A stretch of DNA of 64,000 bases, taken from contig JAJEKV010000052.1 of NCBI GenBank assembly GCA_021234155.1, forward strand, positions 9,627,284 through 9,691,283, read 5' to 3'. How positions within the stretch are numbered: the stretch's first letter is position 1; each line of letters starts with the position of its first letter. Positions 1 through 11,013 of this stretch are shown here, piece after piece. The notes beneath the pieces are model-generated. The model worked only from the letters and a program-made list of their open reading frames with translations. It did not search any database and was not told where the DNA came from. The DNA comes from Isoetes taiwanensis. Taxonomy: Eukaryota > Streptophyta > Lycopodiopsida > Isoetales > Isoetaceae. A program made the translations under genes and the position numbers.

Positions 1-470
1 TCTTTTGTTTATTCCATACATTTTGGGTGATGCAAAGAGTTTAATCCATTATTTTTCTAGGAGAACAGGCTACAAAGACTGCATGCCTTTGCTTCCACGA
101 TAATTAGACAAAGCTTCCTTCCATATCCCCTGTGCAACAATGAGTTGGTTCATAACACCAACATTGACACAAGCTGTACCTCACATAAATTCACCCCTTA
201 AGCGAATCAGTATATAGAAATGTTCGAGGCAGCCTGCCACGATAAATTTCCTGTAACAATAAAAATGCTAACTAGCATGTCCGTTTGTCCATCGCATAGT
301 AATTGTCCACAAAATACAAAGCTCCCATCACAAATATCTCACAAAGTTAAAGTTGTACTTGATTGAATTATCCATCAAGGAATTCATATACTACTACCAA
401 AACAATTGAGTATTGCAAATAGTGTTGCGTTACAACCATTGTTCCTTGTAATTCTTTGGAACTTGGAAAT
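1..470. other. Intergenic, nothing recognised
   Basis: AT-rich sequence without a long open frame, RNA gene or clear repeat that I can support. It borders the left long repeat of the miniature LTR element. Confidence 0.5.
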
Positions 471-974
471 TGATACGATTCTTGAAATTTGGGAATGTTT
501 AAATAATTATGAAACAATATTATCTCAAAAGAAGTAGTGAAGAACAACTACATACTGGGTTGGATTACAACAAATTGATTGGAGCACATCATTAACCGCC
601 CAATCGGATCCACTGGGTTGATGAAAAATATAAACGCTATGGCAAATACAAAGCTCTGGCTCTGGCTTACTAGCCTTTCAGACTAATCTTGATATTCCAT
701 GTAGTCAAGTCTAGGGCATGAAGGAGCAGAAGGGACGAGAGCTTCTAGATTTTGCTTCTCGTAGGCTTTTAGTAAGATAATTCACATATGTTCTTGTGAA
801 AAGATAATCTTCTCTATAAATGGCAGGCTCCAAAGATTTGCCAATTCATCCATATGCCTAGCCCCAACAATTCTATGGCATAGTAAGATTCTGTAGTACT
901 TGCACCACATGCAGAAGCCCTCGTTTTTTACCACCTTGAGAACTTCTTTTAATAATCCATGGACGTTAAAATAT

Positions 975-1068
975 ACTTCCTTCCTTCCTTCCTTCCTCTG
1001 CCCATAACCCGATTGGGTTCCGTGGACGTTAAAAATTTCTTCCTTCCTTCCTTCCTTCCTTCCTTCCA
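975..1068. repeat. Two (TTCC)n microsatellites in a 63-bp duplication
   Basis: Runs of TTCC occur at about 976-996 and 1038-1067. Each is preceded by a near-identical ggacgttaaaa segment, so a unit of about 63 bp has been duplicated inside the LTR element. Confidence 0.7.
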
Positions 1069-1128
1069 TAGATTCTTCTCTTTTAATAATCCCTCTGTTT
1101 ATAGATCCCAGAAGAATCGCAAACCTCC

Positions 1129-1140
1129 GCTCTGATACCA
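1129..1140 (-). other. Primer binding site (tRNA-iMet type)
   Basis: The minus strand reads TGGTATCAGAGC two bases inside the right LTR. This is the standard plant LTR-retroelement primer site. It fixes the orientation of the miniature element as minus. Confidence 0.65.
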
Positions 1141-1366
1141 ATTAATACGACTCTTGAAATTTGGGAATGTTTAAACAATTTTAAAGAAGTAGTGAAGAAC
1201 AACTACATACTTGGGTTGGATTACAACAAATTGATTGGAGCACACCATTAACTGTCCAATCGAATCCACTGGGTTTGGAAAATATAAACGTTATGCAAAT
1301 ACAAAGCTATGGCTCTGGTTACTAGCCTTGCAGACTAATCTCGCTATTCCATGTAGCCACAAGTCA

Positions 1367-3350
1367 AAAAACAGTTGCAAATCTGTGATGTTGCTGTGGC
1401 AGTAATCTATGATCCCTTGTCATATTTCCGGCCATTACTCCCTCATACAAACGAACTACAAGAAGTTCCATCCAATTTAAAAAGTAGACTCCGAACTAGT
1501 TCCAATGAAGTAAAAGTGGCCTCAATCAGAGCTTTAATTGCGGAGATATGTCCAATTGAAATTTAGCCTATATTTTTAGATCTCTCCACGATTTCAGCCT
1601 TTTTTAGCAGGCACTTGCCTTTTATATTAAAATAGCTACTTGCCTTTACTTGACTTATCATATGGGATATTATCTATGGGCTTTTCTTCAAGCTCCCCCA
1701 ACTAATAATCATCCCAATGATAGTGCATCGACCCTTTCCATAAATATCAATGGTTCTTCATACCCAAATATTATATTATCCTATGCTCCTTCTTTCTAAA
1801 CACCTGAGGAAACAAAACAGAAGTTGGGTCTGCGTTCTTATTGTAGTTTCGACACGTGTCCTCTCCCTCCAACACGGAATGGAAGTCGGCTCGAGGATTC
1901 CGCTCAGCCGGTGAACAACACTTCTGGTCACCGGTGTTCTGCTTCTATTTATCGGTATCTCACATCTTCTGCTTGTCTGCTTCAAAGAGGTTCTTCCGAA
2001 GGCTCTACTTTGCAGACTCGATTCTTCTGCTAATAATCTGTGTTCTTTTGCAAATCAATCTGTTATAGTGTTCCTGTTACCTTCTTTCCTTCTTTCTGGG
2101 TTTGGCCACGGTTTTTCCAGATGCCCATTTTCTGGCTATGGTGACGGTTTCTGGGCTGGCTATGATGAAGCTTTCGACAGATGCTGCATCCATCAGTCTA
2201 TAAATGACAATTAAAAACCCATGAACATGGTCAGAATAGGAGCAAATAACAAAGCAAGGGTTGGGGTGGGCTGCCATAGCCACCGACCTTAAGCTTCAGA
2301 TGCTTCAAATCCGGTACCTTCTGCTTCAGATTTCTTCAGCAATAGGCAAAAATGCATTCCAACTTCTATTTTGTAGCGGAAAGAAAGATGGTCTCACATT
2401 CTGGCACTGCGGGAGACTCGCTCCCAGCTGCCGCTGGTCGCGGGGCCCCTCCCTCCGTGCCAGAATGTGATCCCATATTTCTTTCCCCTAAACTAACATT
2501 CACATACTACTTGCCATGTTTTTGCCATATTTCCATAACCCATTTGTCGTGGACGACTCCCCCGTGCTTGCTCCATATCAAAAAAACTTTCAGGTTGCCT
2601 ATGGTTCTAAGACGACATTGGCCAATTTTTTTTTGTAGGCTTGCCATGAAGATACACTATAAACTTTTCAATGCCAATGTAAGAATATAAGACCCTTATG
2701 AACAAAGGCATTTCATGAATATTTTTACAATTTGTTGCTTCATGTAAACCACTTAAGAATTATGGACAACGAAAGGTGGAAAAATATCTCTTTTTGCTAA
2801 TTAAATTGCATGGCCTAAATTATCTTAGTTTGAGGTACATATATTTTCCATGAAAAATTGGGCACATATGTATATTATAGTTGATGGGTGCTCTAGCGCA
2901 TTTCCAGCCCTAGGATCTGGGAATATTCCCATGGATATACCCTCTAGGAGCATCAGACCCCTACACCTAAGCATTAAATGGGATCAAACGCTTAAGTGTC
3001 TCTATTTTCTACGGTGTTGGCCACCGTTCACCGGGGCTTCGGTCGCTGGCTTGACAAGCATTGGAAAAAAAAAATCCAATTCCATGTTTTCCAGAATAGA
3101 AACAAACTTGAATTAGTCTCCAATCCCGTAATAGAAATAGTGAGAGGATAAGGATGCTATATTAGCATTGACCTACCTGTGCCACAAGTTTCAACCTGCA
3201 CACAACAGACATGCGAGTTGTCATGTCTACGCCTACCAAACTGATTGACACTATCTTCCAATATGCTGCGACTTGCAAGTATAATGAAGAAAAATGCTGG
3301 GGAATTCGAACCCACTGTGCATGCGCCGCTCCACGCATCATGCCCGTCGT
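1367..3350. other. Intergenic with dispersed repeat segment
   Basis: No gene recognised. The stretch at about 1820-1890 (agaagttgggtc followed by aacacggaatgg) resembles a segment at about 13789-13865, so it is a dispersed repeat. A strong fold-back lies at 2378-2486 and is listed separately. Short frames of 60-110 codons lack any family signature. Confidence 0.5.
2378..2486. repeat. Fold-back with 30-bp arms
   Basis: The arm at 2378-2407 and the reverse complement of 2457-2486 agree at about 27 of 30 positions, including a perfect 13-bp core (tcacattctggca). The loop of about 49 bases is GC-rich, unlike its surroundings. This could be a small inverted-repeat element or the stem of a structured transcript; nothing decides between them. 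Confidence 0.7.
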
Positions 3351-3846
3351 TAAAGGGCAGGGCCTATTCCCATGCATATGCATGTCAAGCTCACAGTGAT
3401 TGTCTCATTATTTTTTCAGTTTTTCAAGTCTTTCTTCCACAAGCAAGCAATGCAAACCACAAAATCACACAATTCTAGCTTTTTTTTTTACAAACAATCC
3501 AATGCCTGAATACCAAAAATGCACAAAGGCTGGTTTTCAAAAATCAATCAGGCTTCCTCAATACCTTTCTCCACTGCCCCAATCCAAGCCATCATCAATC
3601 CTTAAAGGGCATGGCCTATTCCCATGCGTATGCATATCAAGCACACAAGGATTGTCTCATTATTTTTTCAGTTTTCCAAGTCTTTCTTCCACAATCAAGC
3701 AATGCAAACCACAAAATCACACAATTCTAGCTTTTTTTTTTACAAACAATCCAATGCCTGAATACCAAAAATGCACAAAGGCTGGTTTTCAAAAATCAAT
3801 CAGGCTTCCTCAATACCTTTTTCCACTGCCCCAATCCAAGCCATAC
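3351..3846. repeat. 252-bp tandem duplication
   Basis: The unit 3351-3602 is repeated at 3603-3846 with few differences; both start at taaagggca and contain ggctggttttcaaaaatc. An open frame at 3400-3852 runs through both units and therefore encodes an internal repeat of about 75 residues. It has no recognisable domain and I treat it as a by-product of the duplication. Confidence 0.85.
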
Positions 3847-4208
3847 TTTTAAAATATCTTATACTAAGTAAGTTATACAATATTTTTTGCTAAACAGAAA
3901 TTTGTTACAACATGATTCGCTTGAAGAACATATATTTTTTTCTCGAACTGTATACCAGTGAGCTATTTATCAAAGGTCTAGAGCTTAGATATAAAATTAG
4001 AAACCTGTTGATTCGAGCAAATACTATGCAGGAAACCTGTAAATGTATCGTGCTAAGTAATTCCCTAGGCAAGCAACTAGTCTGTAAGCAAAGTTTATAA
4101 GGAGTGCATGTGCAACCAACCAGTCTCCTGCTGCTTATCCTTTGTCGGATGTGAAAAAAAGCACTCATAAATAAACAAGAAATCCTTACCTTCAAGATAT
4201 GGCGATGC
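3847..4208. other. Intergenic spacer
   Basis: AT-rich; nothing recognised apart from the approach to the pyrimidine tract. Confidence 0.4.
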
Positions 4209-4584
4209 CTACTTTTCTTTCTTCTTTCTTCTTTCTTCTTTCTTCTTTCTTCTTTCTTCTTTCTTCTTTCTTCTTTCTTCTTTCTTCTTTCTTCTTTCTT
4301 CTTTCTTCTTTCTTCTTTATGCCTACTTTTCTTTCTTCTCTCTTCTCTCTTCTCTCTTCTCTCTTCTCTCTTCTCTCTTCTCTCTTCTCCTTCTCCTTCT
4401 CCTTCTCCTTCTCCTTCTCCTTCTCCTTCTCCTTCGCCTTCTCCTTCTCCTTCTCCTTCTCCTTCTCCTTCTCCTTCTCCTTCTCCTTCTCCTTCTCCTT
4501 CTCCTTCTCCTTCTCCTTCTCCTTCTCCTTCTCCCTTCTCCCTTCTCCCTTCTCCCTTCTCCCTTCTCCCTTCTCCCTTCTTCC
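4209..4584. repeat. Pure pyrimidine tract of four stacked microsatellites
   Basis: About 375 bp in which the plus strand is nearly all C and T. It is built in blocks: CTTCTTT heptamers (about 4213-4318), CTCTCTT heptamers (about 4334-4388), CTCCTT hexamers (about 4388-4530, one CGCCTT variant), then CTCCCTT heptamers (about 4530-4582). The lead-in gatgcctacttttctttc occurs at 4204 and again at 4319, so a 115-bp unit was duplicated first. Because the periods are 6 and 7, open frames cross the tract on both strands and give Ser-Phe or Glu-Gly runs. These are not credible proteins. Confidence 0.95.
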
Positions 4585-7500
4585 TTATTTGCACTTTCTA
4601 GAAAATTTTAAGCTACCAAATTACAAAGTAAAGGCAACCTTATATCTTCTCCTTGAGAATGAGCTAGAACTTGATGTTAGATTAAAAGTACTATTGCATA
4701 TAATAAAGCATTTAAGTGGTAACATGAAGCAAGATGTGTGTCATGAACTCATGTCACATAGCAGATAGTGGTCGGGATTTAGTATATAGACAAAGCTAAC
4801 TTGCATTTGGGACAGAGGGATATGTGCATTTAGTTAATAATGCAAACAATTTGCTCTTACAAAATAAAGTCGATGATATAAATTTGTATAAATCGGCTAC
4901 TCAAGCCTGACAACGCTGGGCACCATTCCAAAGACTTTTATGCTTAGCATGCCACTACAATGTAATAGATGGTATCCACATTAATGCTTGGCCGCATGTA
5001 AAACTTACGACATTCCTTATACAAAACCAGTACATTCTTCCGAACATAACCAATCAGTAGATTCTTGGAACAAACTGTTGCCCTGCTATGGCAACATGGC
5101 AAAGTGCCATCAAATCTTTTTATGTTGCAGGGGAAAAGAAGATACTATATTGAAGAACCAAGTGAAGACATTGAATTGGAATCAAGATCACACATTGAGA
5201 GGACCTAAGCATCTAGAAGTTTGGAAGACCCCTATGAAGTTTGCAAGCTATTAAAGTGGTATCTTTTCTCCTTCATATTGTCATTTCTATTCTCCTACCT
5301 CACACTCCACATTTCCAATGTTCCATTACCCCATACTATCATACATCTCACACATAGCCTTTTGTTCCATAGTTGACCTACCACTACCTAGGCACATTTT
5401 CAAAGTTGTTACACAAAAAGGGTTGCCTAAGCATCAAGTTCTACATCATATTTTTTCATCATATCATTCCATTATCACACACTCCATACCATGTGGCTAT
5501 AAAAAAAAAAAAAGCATTTGAAAAGCTAAACACGAGTTTGCCTAGTCACCATCTCCAAGTGACATGGCATGATGACTAGATACATATGTCATCACTTACA
5601 AAGCCACATTGGTCCACTCACCATTTGCCACTTCCATATATCATTCACCAAGTTGCCACCTAAGCAACAAGTGTCCACATCACCACATCACTCCATACCA
5701 TTACATCACTCAACATCATTCCACATCATCATATCACCTTGCATCATCAAATGATGACTAGGCAAATGTTGACCAAACCCAAAAAGTTGGTCAACCATAA
5801 GATTGAAATGATTGATAAATGTGCCTATTAGCCTTGTTCTCCCTCTTTGCCACCTCACCAAATCCCATGTCTAATGCCTACTCACCCCATTCTTTTTTCT
5901 ACAAAAATCAAAAAGTATTGCATTTGAGAGTTTGATGATACCACCCGATAGCCCTCATGGAATCATGCCACCTGGCACAAAAAAAAAATTTGAAAAAAAG
6001 AGTGCATATTGACCTTCTAAATGGCTTTCTTGGAAAGCGTGCTTCATTTGAAAAAATGGCAAAACCTACCTACATCTACCCCCATCTATCTACCCTCTCA
6101 TCCTCGCCAAGTGGCGTCCCCACAGCATGCCAAGTCAAAAAACGAGCCGAGCTTGGCGGGGAGGAGACCACGTAATCAAGAGAGAGGAAAATAGCTCTCT
6201 ATTTATACCTTAGCCTCTTTTCTGATTTTTGCCTCGTGGGATAATTGCTCTCAAGAAAACTCCAGAACCCTAAAAATGTGACTTGCCAAGAACTTGCTTT
6301 TTGTCGATTGAACCCAGAGCAATCATTGCATTGGCTAACCATTCCTGTCCTATTACACCCAAAGAAATGTCTAAACCAACCAAAAACATGGCCAAGATCC
6401 CGAATTTGCCAAGATCCGGCCGGAAATAGAGTTTTTAAAAGGGGATTCATTCAACAGAGAAAAGTGTGGGCTTTTGCGCGATTCAAAGACGGCACCACGA
6501 AGTGTGAAGTCGTAATTGATCTTTGAGAGTTCCTCCCCGCCTTTAAGAGATCTATCCCGAGGCATATTATGATTGATTTGTATCCAAAAAATTCACGATT
6601 TGTATGTTTTAGAGATGTCCTGTTGATTGATCATCTTGATCATTGACATGACGTCAAATGTGATGACTTTGATTCCAGTTTAATGAAAATCTGACCTTGG
6701 AAAATATCATTTGATGCATTTGTGTTTGAATTAATTCTAGAAATGGGAAGAAAAAGCCATACCTCTGCACCTGGTCGCATACAAAGCTCTAGCTGCATTG
6801 GTACAATTATTTAGGAAAGGAAAAGCTAAAAAAAAGGGGGGAGAAAGATCAACCCACTGATGTTTTAAAAGTCTGTCATACTTTTCATGATCATTAGATG
6901 CTCAGACATACTTCTCAAATTACAGACTGACTTTTTAGCCCTGAAAATACATGCTCTTATTGTGCAGGCCTCGTGTTCACTGTCTAAATTTAGTTGGATT
7001 GAAAATTCATCACCATTCTCATTTGGCAAAATTGAGTGCACTGTCCAGTCCATTGACCAACTTCTGACTTAGTCAAGAATCATTATTTCTCACCAACCGT
7101 GAGGATTCTTTGCATAGACTTTCTCCAACACTTTCTTCAGATATCATGGTGACATGCTATGCTTGTTTGGGTTCAAAATGTTGAATGCATTAATTTCTGT
7201 GCCTGTTAGAATAAGACTAGCTTTTTTGGCTTTTGGGAAACTAGTGAAATCTTGTTTTCTGGAAATTTAAAAACATATATTTTAGCACAGAGTGATCACC
7301 TCAAGTGATCTGGAGGTCCTAGACCAAGATTAGTGCTTCTTTGACCTGAGGTTGGTGGTTTAGCCAGGTTTGCCATCAACACAAACCCAACCATATTATC
7401 ATCATGGGCACTTTGCTAAACAATAGAAGCAAACTTTAAAGTCTTGGACGGATTAATGACACAATATCCACTAACACCAACACAAAGGGAAAGAGGGAGG

Positions 7501-7981
7501 ATCATAATAGCTGGAGCCCCAAGCTTATTTGCTTGCTTCATTGTCCAGGAACAAGCTTGTAGCTATTGCATCAATTCGCACGGGGTCCCACGGGCTACGG
7601 ATTGAGACAGGTAGATGGGAGCGGCCGCAATTGCCGCGAGAAGCGAGACTATGTAAATGTTGTCAGTTACAGGTTATTGAAGATGAAGCCATACTCTTCT
7701 GAGTTGCCCTGCTTTTGAGATAGTCCGGAATCATTTTTTGACCTTGGCATTCCATTCCACGCTTCCACAACTTCTCAGAGCACCATCTGTGCATGACTTG
7801 GCATTATACATACTTGAGGTTCTAGATGAACGTCTTCAATTACTGAGCCCTCAGTAGTCATTATCTCCGATTGTCTAGTATCATCATTACTGCAAAGGTT
7901 TTTCCCTTGAAAACCTTTCGAGGTAGGGGTTTTTTAATCCTAGTAGTAATGATTGTACTAGCCCATATGACGTAAAAATAT
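4585..7981. other. Intergenic, nothing recognised
   Basis: About 3.4 kb without a supported gene. It includes a low-complexity pyrimidine/CA-rich stretch (5280-5750) with many catcaca-type words and poly-A runs. Frames up to about 90 codons on both strands show no domain signature. A NotI-type octamer gcggccgc at 7622-7629 sits in a short GC-rich island. Confidence 0.5.
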
Positions 7982-8008
7982 CTATTCTATTCTATTCTAT
8001 TCTATTCC
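7982..8008. repeat. (TATTC)n microsatellite
   Basis: About five copies of the pentamer tattc directly before the satellite-like array. Confidence 0.9.
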
Positions 8009-8960
8009 TTAAGGTATTTCACCATTCATTTGCTCCATGCAATTATCCACAACATATGCAACATGTCCACAGAAAAGAGGCATTTGTATACAATGAATAG
8101 GTTATTCGCATACAATTTGAACATAGAATATAAGGACCTTATATATGAATACATGGATTTCAAAGGTATTTCACCATTTATTTGCTCCATGCAATTATCC
8201 ACAAACGAATGCAACAAGTCCACAAAAAAGAGGCATTAAGGTATTTCACCATTCATTATGGATATAAGGACCTTATATATGAACACATGGATTTCAAAGG
8301 CATTTCACCATTTATTTGCTCCATGCAATTATCCACAAATGAATGCAACATGTCCACAAAAAAGAGGCATTAAGATATTTCACCATTCATTTGCTCCATG
8401 CAATTATCCACAACATATGCAACATGTCCACTGAAAAGAGGCATTTGTATACAATGAATAGGTTATTCGCATACAATTTGAACATAAAATAAATGAATGT
8501 GATTTTTTTTTCATCAATTATCCACAACATATGCAACATGTCCACAGAAAAGAGGCATTTGTATACAATGAATAGGTTATTCGCATACAATTGGAACATA
8601 GAATATAAGGACCTTATATATGAATACATGGATTTCAAAGGTATTTCACCATTTATTTGCTCCATGCAATTATCCACAAATGAATGCAACATGTCCAGGC
8701 ATTAACGTATTTCACCATTCATTATGGATATAAGGACCTTATATATGAACACATGGATTTCAAAGGCATTTCACCATTTATTTGCTCCATGCAATTATCC
8801 ACAAACGAATGCAACATGTCCACAAAAAAGAGGCATTAAGATATTTCACCATTCATTTGCTCCATGCAATTATCCACAACATATGCAACATGTCCACTGA
8901 AAAGAGGCATTTGTATACAATGAATACAATTTGAACATAAAATAAATGAATGTGATTCTT
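8009..8960. repeat. Satellite-like tandem array
   Basis: A word of about 75 bp containing tttgctccatgcaattatcc recurs at least seven times, together with variants of ttatatatgaa and gaggcattaag. Unit starts (aaggtatttcacc-type) are seen near 8008, 8164, 8238, 8297, 8371, 8640, 8706, 8765 and 8840. Blocks starting at 8371 and 8840 are near copies, giving a higher-order period of about 469 bp. Internal deletions distinguish the copies. Frames read through it on both strands repeat the same peptide and are not genes. The array ends about 20 bases from a tRNA gene. Confidence 0.9.
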
Positions 8961-8979
8961 TTTTCCATCAAGTTTAAAA

Positions 8980-9050
8980 GCTCCCAGTGAGGTTTGAACT
9001 CACGACCTTTCGCTTACAAAGCGAACGCACTACCACTATGCTATAGAAGC
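8980..9050 (-). tRNA. tRNA-Thr (anticodon UGU)
   Basis: The reverse complement folds as a complete 71-base cloverleaf without an intron. The acceptor stem GCTTCTA pairs with TGGGAGC (wobbles allowed). The D arm follows, then an anticodon stem TTCGC/GCGAA around loop TTTGTAA, giving anticodon TGT, and a T arm GTGAG-TTCAAAC-CTCAC. A run of four T follows the 3' end on the minus strand (8976-8979 as aaaa on plus), which suits a polymerase III terminator. CCA is not encoded, as expected for a nuclear gene. The weak G-T pairs in the acceptor stem leave a small chance that it is decayed. Confidence 0.88.
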
Positions 9051-11013
9051 TATAATAAATTTGTTATAGATGTTTTATATTGATATATTGATACATAAAT
9101 ATGATAGAATTTTTTTCGCTTCATCTAATATTAATGGTCCTTATTTCTTACAACTAAAAAAATGAACCTGATGATGCTCGACATTAGTCGTCGGTTGATT
9201 TGGTAGATATGGTGGTGGAATGGATATTGGATTGGTGGAACAATGGGTTAATGTGATGTGTTTTATCATGACCATACTTGTATAATGTGCTTAAATGGAA
9301 ACATTGCCCCGACACGTGGAGCCTAGAGGTGTTGTTGACATCCCAGAAATGTCAAGTAAGACGATAGCATTATGCGCCACTTGTCATATATTTATTCACT
9401 ACAGCCAAGAATGTCGATCAAAATGCAAAATGTTAGTAAGAAAATCCTAGAATTGAAACACTCCACATGGCGCCGTCCCATTGGATGCCACGAAAGAATG
9501 CCTTGTAACCATTCTTTACGATTCAGAAGGATTCTCATTCAATGGATTCGATGGTGAGCTCTTGAAAGAATTTGAAGCAAAAGTATCTATTGGATCTTTT
9601 GAGTGCAAGAAGACTTGGATGGATAAGCAAGATAATGATCAAAGCCATGATGTTAAGAGGCTTTACCCAGAGAAGCTTGGAGTAGGGAAGCATGTCAGAA
9701 AAATGCTCTTTGCTAACTATGAACAAGTTTCAAGTAAAATTTTTAGCACAAATGTTCAAACTAGTGTGATGAATAAATCATAAAAAGCAAGCCTTACTTT
9801 TATGGCTAGGCGGACTTGTAGGACAACCTGCTACTTTGAATTTTTGTTTGATATCATGTATTGACAGGGACATGGCGTTTACATTAAATCTAGTTTGAAC
9901 CTATGTAAAACCAAATTGATATGCTAAATACTGCTTAGTAGCTCTGCTAATAAATTCTTAGGTGTTCTATTTTTGAGGGAAAGTTGCTGAGCCTTTTATG
10001 AGCTCGTACTAAATTTGATAGACAAATATCTGGCAGACTTCTGATAATTGTATATTTGGAACATGAAGGGCTTGCCTTTAATAGTTTGTATTCTATTTTC
10101 TTTTTCCATTTCATGTACTATTGTATTTCAAGGGCACAAGAGTATAGTTGGTGAAGGGTGGAAAACCAAGAAACAATATGTCCTTTATGGCCCTTGAATC
10201 ACTACCAGTATTTGTCAAGATATATGATATCGAGATCACCATCTTGCTGCTAGACGTGATGTCACAGAACTTATGTAACGTTCCTAACCGACATGCCCTT
10301 AACCAACTAGGCAAAACCGTCTAGACGTTTATGAGTAGTCGCTTCTACCCATTTATGTCGGTGTCTCGGGAATGCGATATCAATCTTCCAGAAGTCTTAG
10401 GGAACCATATGGAATCTTAGAGAATCTAAAGAAACTTGAGAGATTTTAAGGGAATCCTTATGGCTACCTAGCACGACAAATTTTACTCAAGCTGAAGGAT
10501 AATTTTATTATTCACCCTCATCATCATCTTTTTCCTCATTAGAAACCATGTGTCTCAACTAAGAGGCCACGTCGTTTGGGATCAAAACAGTTGAAGGCAT
10601 CCCTTCAACTGTCCATACAAAATCAGTGGTTTTTACTGTTTGGTATTGAGGCCGATCATTAGGGTTAGGCCTCCACCTCTTCTCCTAACAATTGACGTAG
10701 TATTGGGATAGGATACAATCCCTATTGACAGGCTCCCACCAAGAGATATATACCTCTTCATAGTGAGGGTCTTTTGGGTCTTCTATAGAGTTTTCTTTTG
10801 CATAAGCTAACCATGTTGGACAGCTATCACCTGGCCTCACAAGCAAGGACATATCTTTCTTAGCTTTTGGGTTTTGGGTTTTGGATGGGCTTTCGCGTTT
10901 TTGATTAGGTGGACCTACATATGCTGGTACACCTTACTTTCTTGCTGAAACATAAACTTTGATGCAACCAAAGAATCATGTCGTGTGCGGGGGAAGAAAT
11001 CATGCATGTCAGA
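9051..11013. other. Intergenic with one unexplained open frame
   Basis: Nothing certain apart from the frame at 9457-9783 listed below. The rest is AT-rich with no repeats that I can place. Confidence 0.4.
9457..9783 (+). CDS. Hypothetical open frame, possible exon
   Basis: An open frame of about 108 codons ends at a TAA at 9781-9783. The amino-acid composition is balanced (Lys, Glu, Asp and Phe rich, no low complexity), unlike most frames in this region. It contains the stretches DSEGFSFNGFDGELL and KRLYPEKLGVGKHVRK. No ATG fits a convincing start; a splice acceptor upstream is possible. I do not recognise the family. It may be a gene fragment or exon carried by a repeat. Low confidence that it is expressed. 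Confidence 0.25.
   Translation, partial: NTPHGAVPLDATKECLVTILYDSEGFSFNGFDGELLKEFEAKVSIGSFECKKTWMDKQDNDQSHDVKRLYPEKLGVGKHVRKMLFANYEQVSSKIFSTNVQTSVMNKS

Larger units (their letters stand above)
471..1366 (-). mobile_element. Miniature LTR (TRIM-like) retroelement
   Basis: Two direct copies of a roughly 225-240 bp sequence lie at about 471-711 and 1143-1366; both contain the segment ttgaaatttgggaatgttta and end near attccatgtag. Just left of the right copy, at 1129-1140, the plus strand reads gctctgatacca, whose reverse complement TGGTATCAGAGC is the classic plant primer binding site for initiator tRNA-Met. The layout (LTR, PBS, short internal part, LTR) fits a minus-strand miniature element of about 0.9 kb with no coding capacity. 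The internal part is only about 430 bp and carries two TTCC microsatellites. No convincing polypurine tract or target duplication was found, so exact ends are uncertain. The copies have diverged by several substitutions and small indels, so the insertion is not recent. Confidence 0.6.

Noticed and set aside
3905-4768. Long open frames on both strands (229 and 189 codons) through the pyrimidine tract
   Set aside because: They consist of Glu-Gly or Ser-Phe runs created by 6- and 7-base repeats; they have no domain and coincide exactly with the microsatellite.
7560-7660. GC-rich patch with gcggccgc, considered as cloning vector sequence
   Set aside because: Only one octamer is present, with no polylinker or vector backbone around it, and the flanks are ordinary host-like DNA.
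8026-8705. Repeated peptide frames in the satellite-like array, which could suggest a repeat protein
   Set aside because: Equivalent frames exist on both strands and the units differ by indels that break phase; this is non-coding tandem DNA.
8009-8960. Direct repeats considered as a CRISPR array
   Set aside because: Repeat units are long, variable and lack regular unique spacers, and the genome is clearly eukaryotic.
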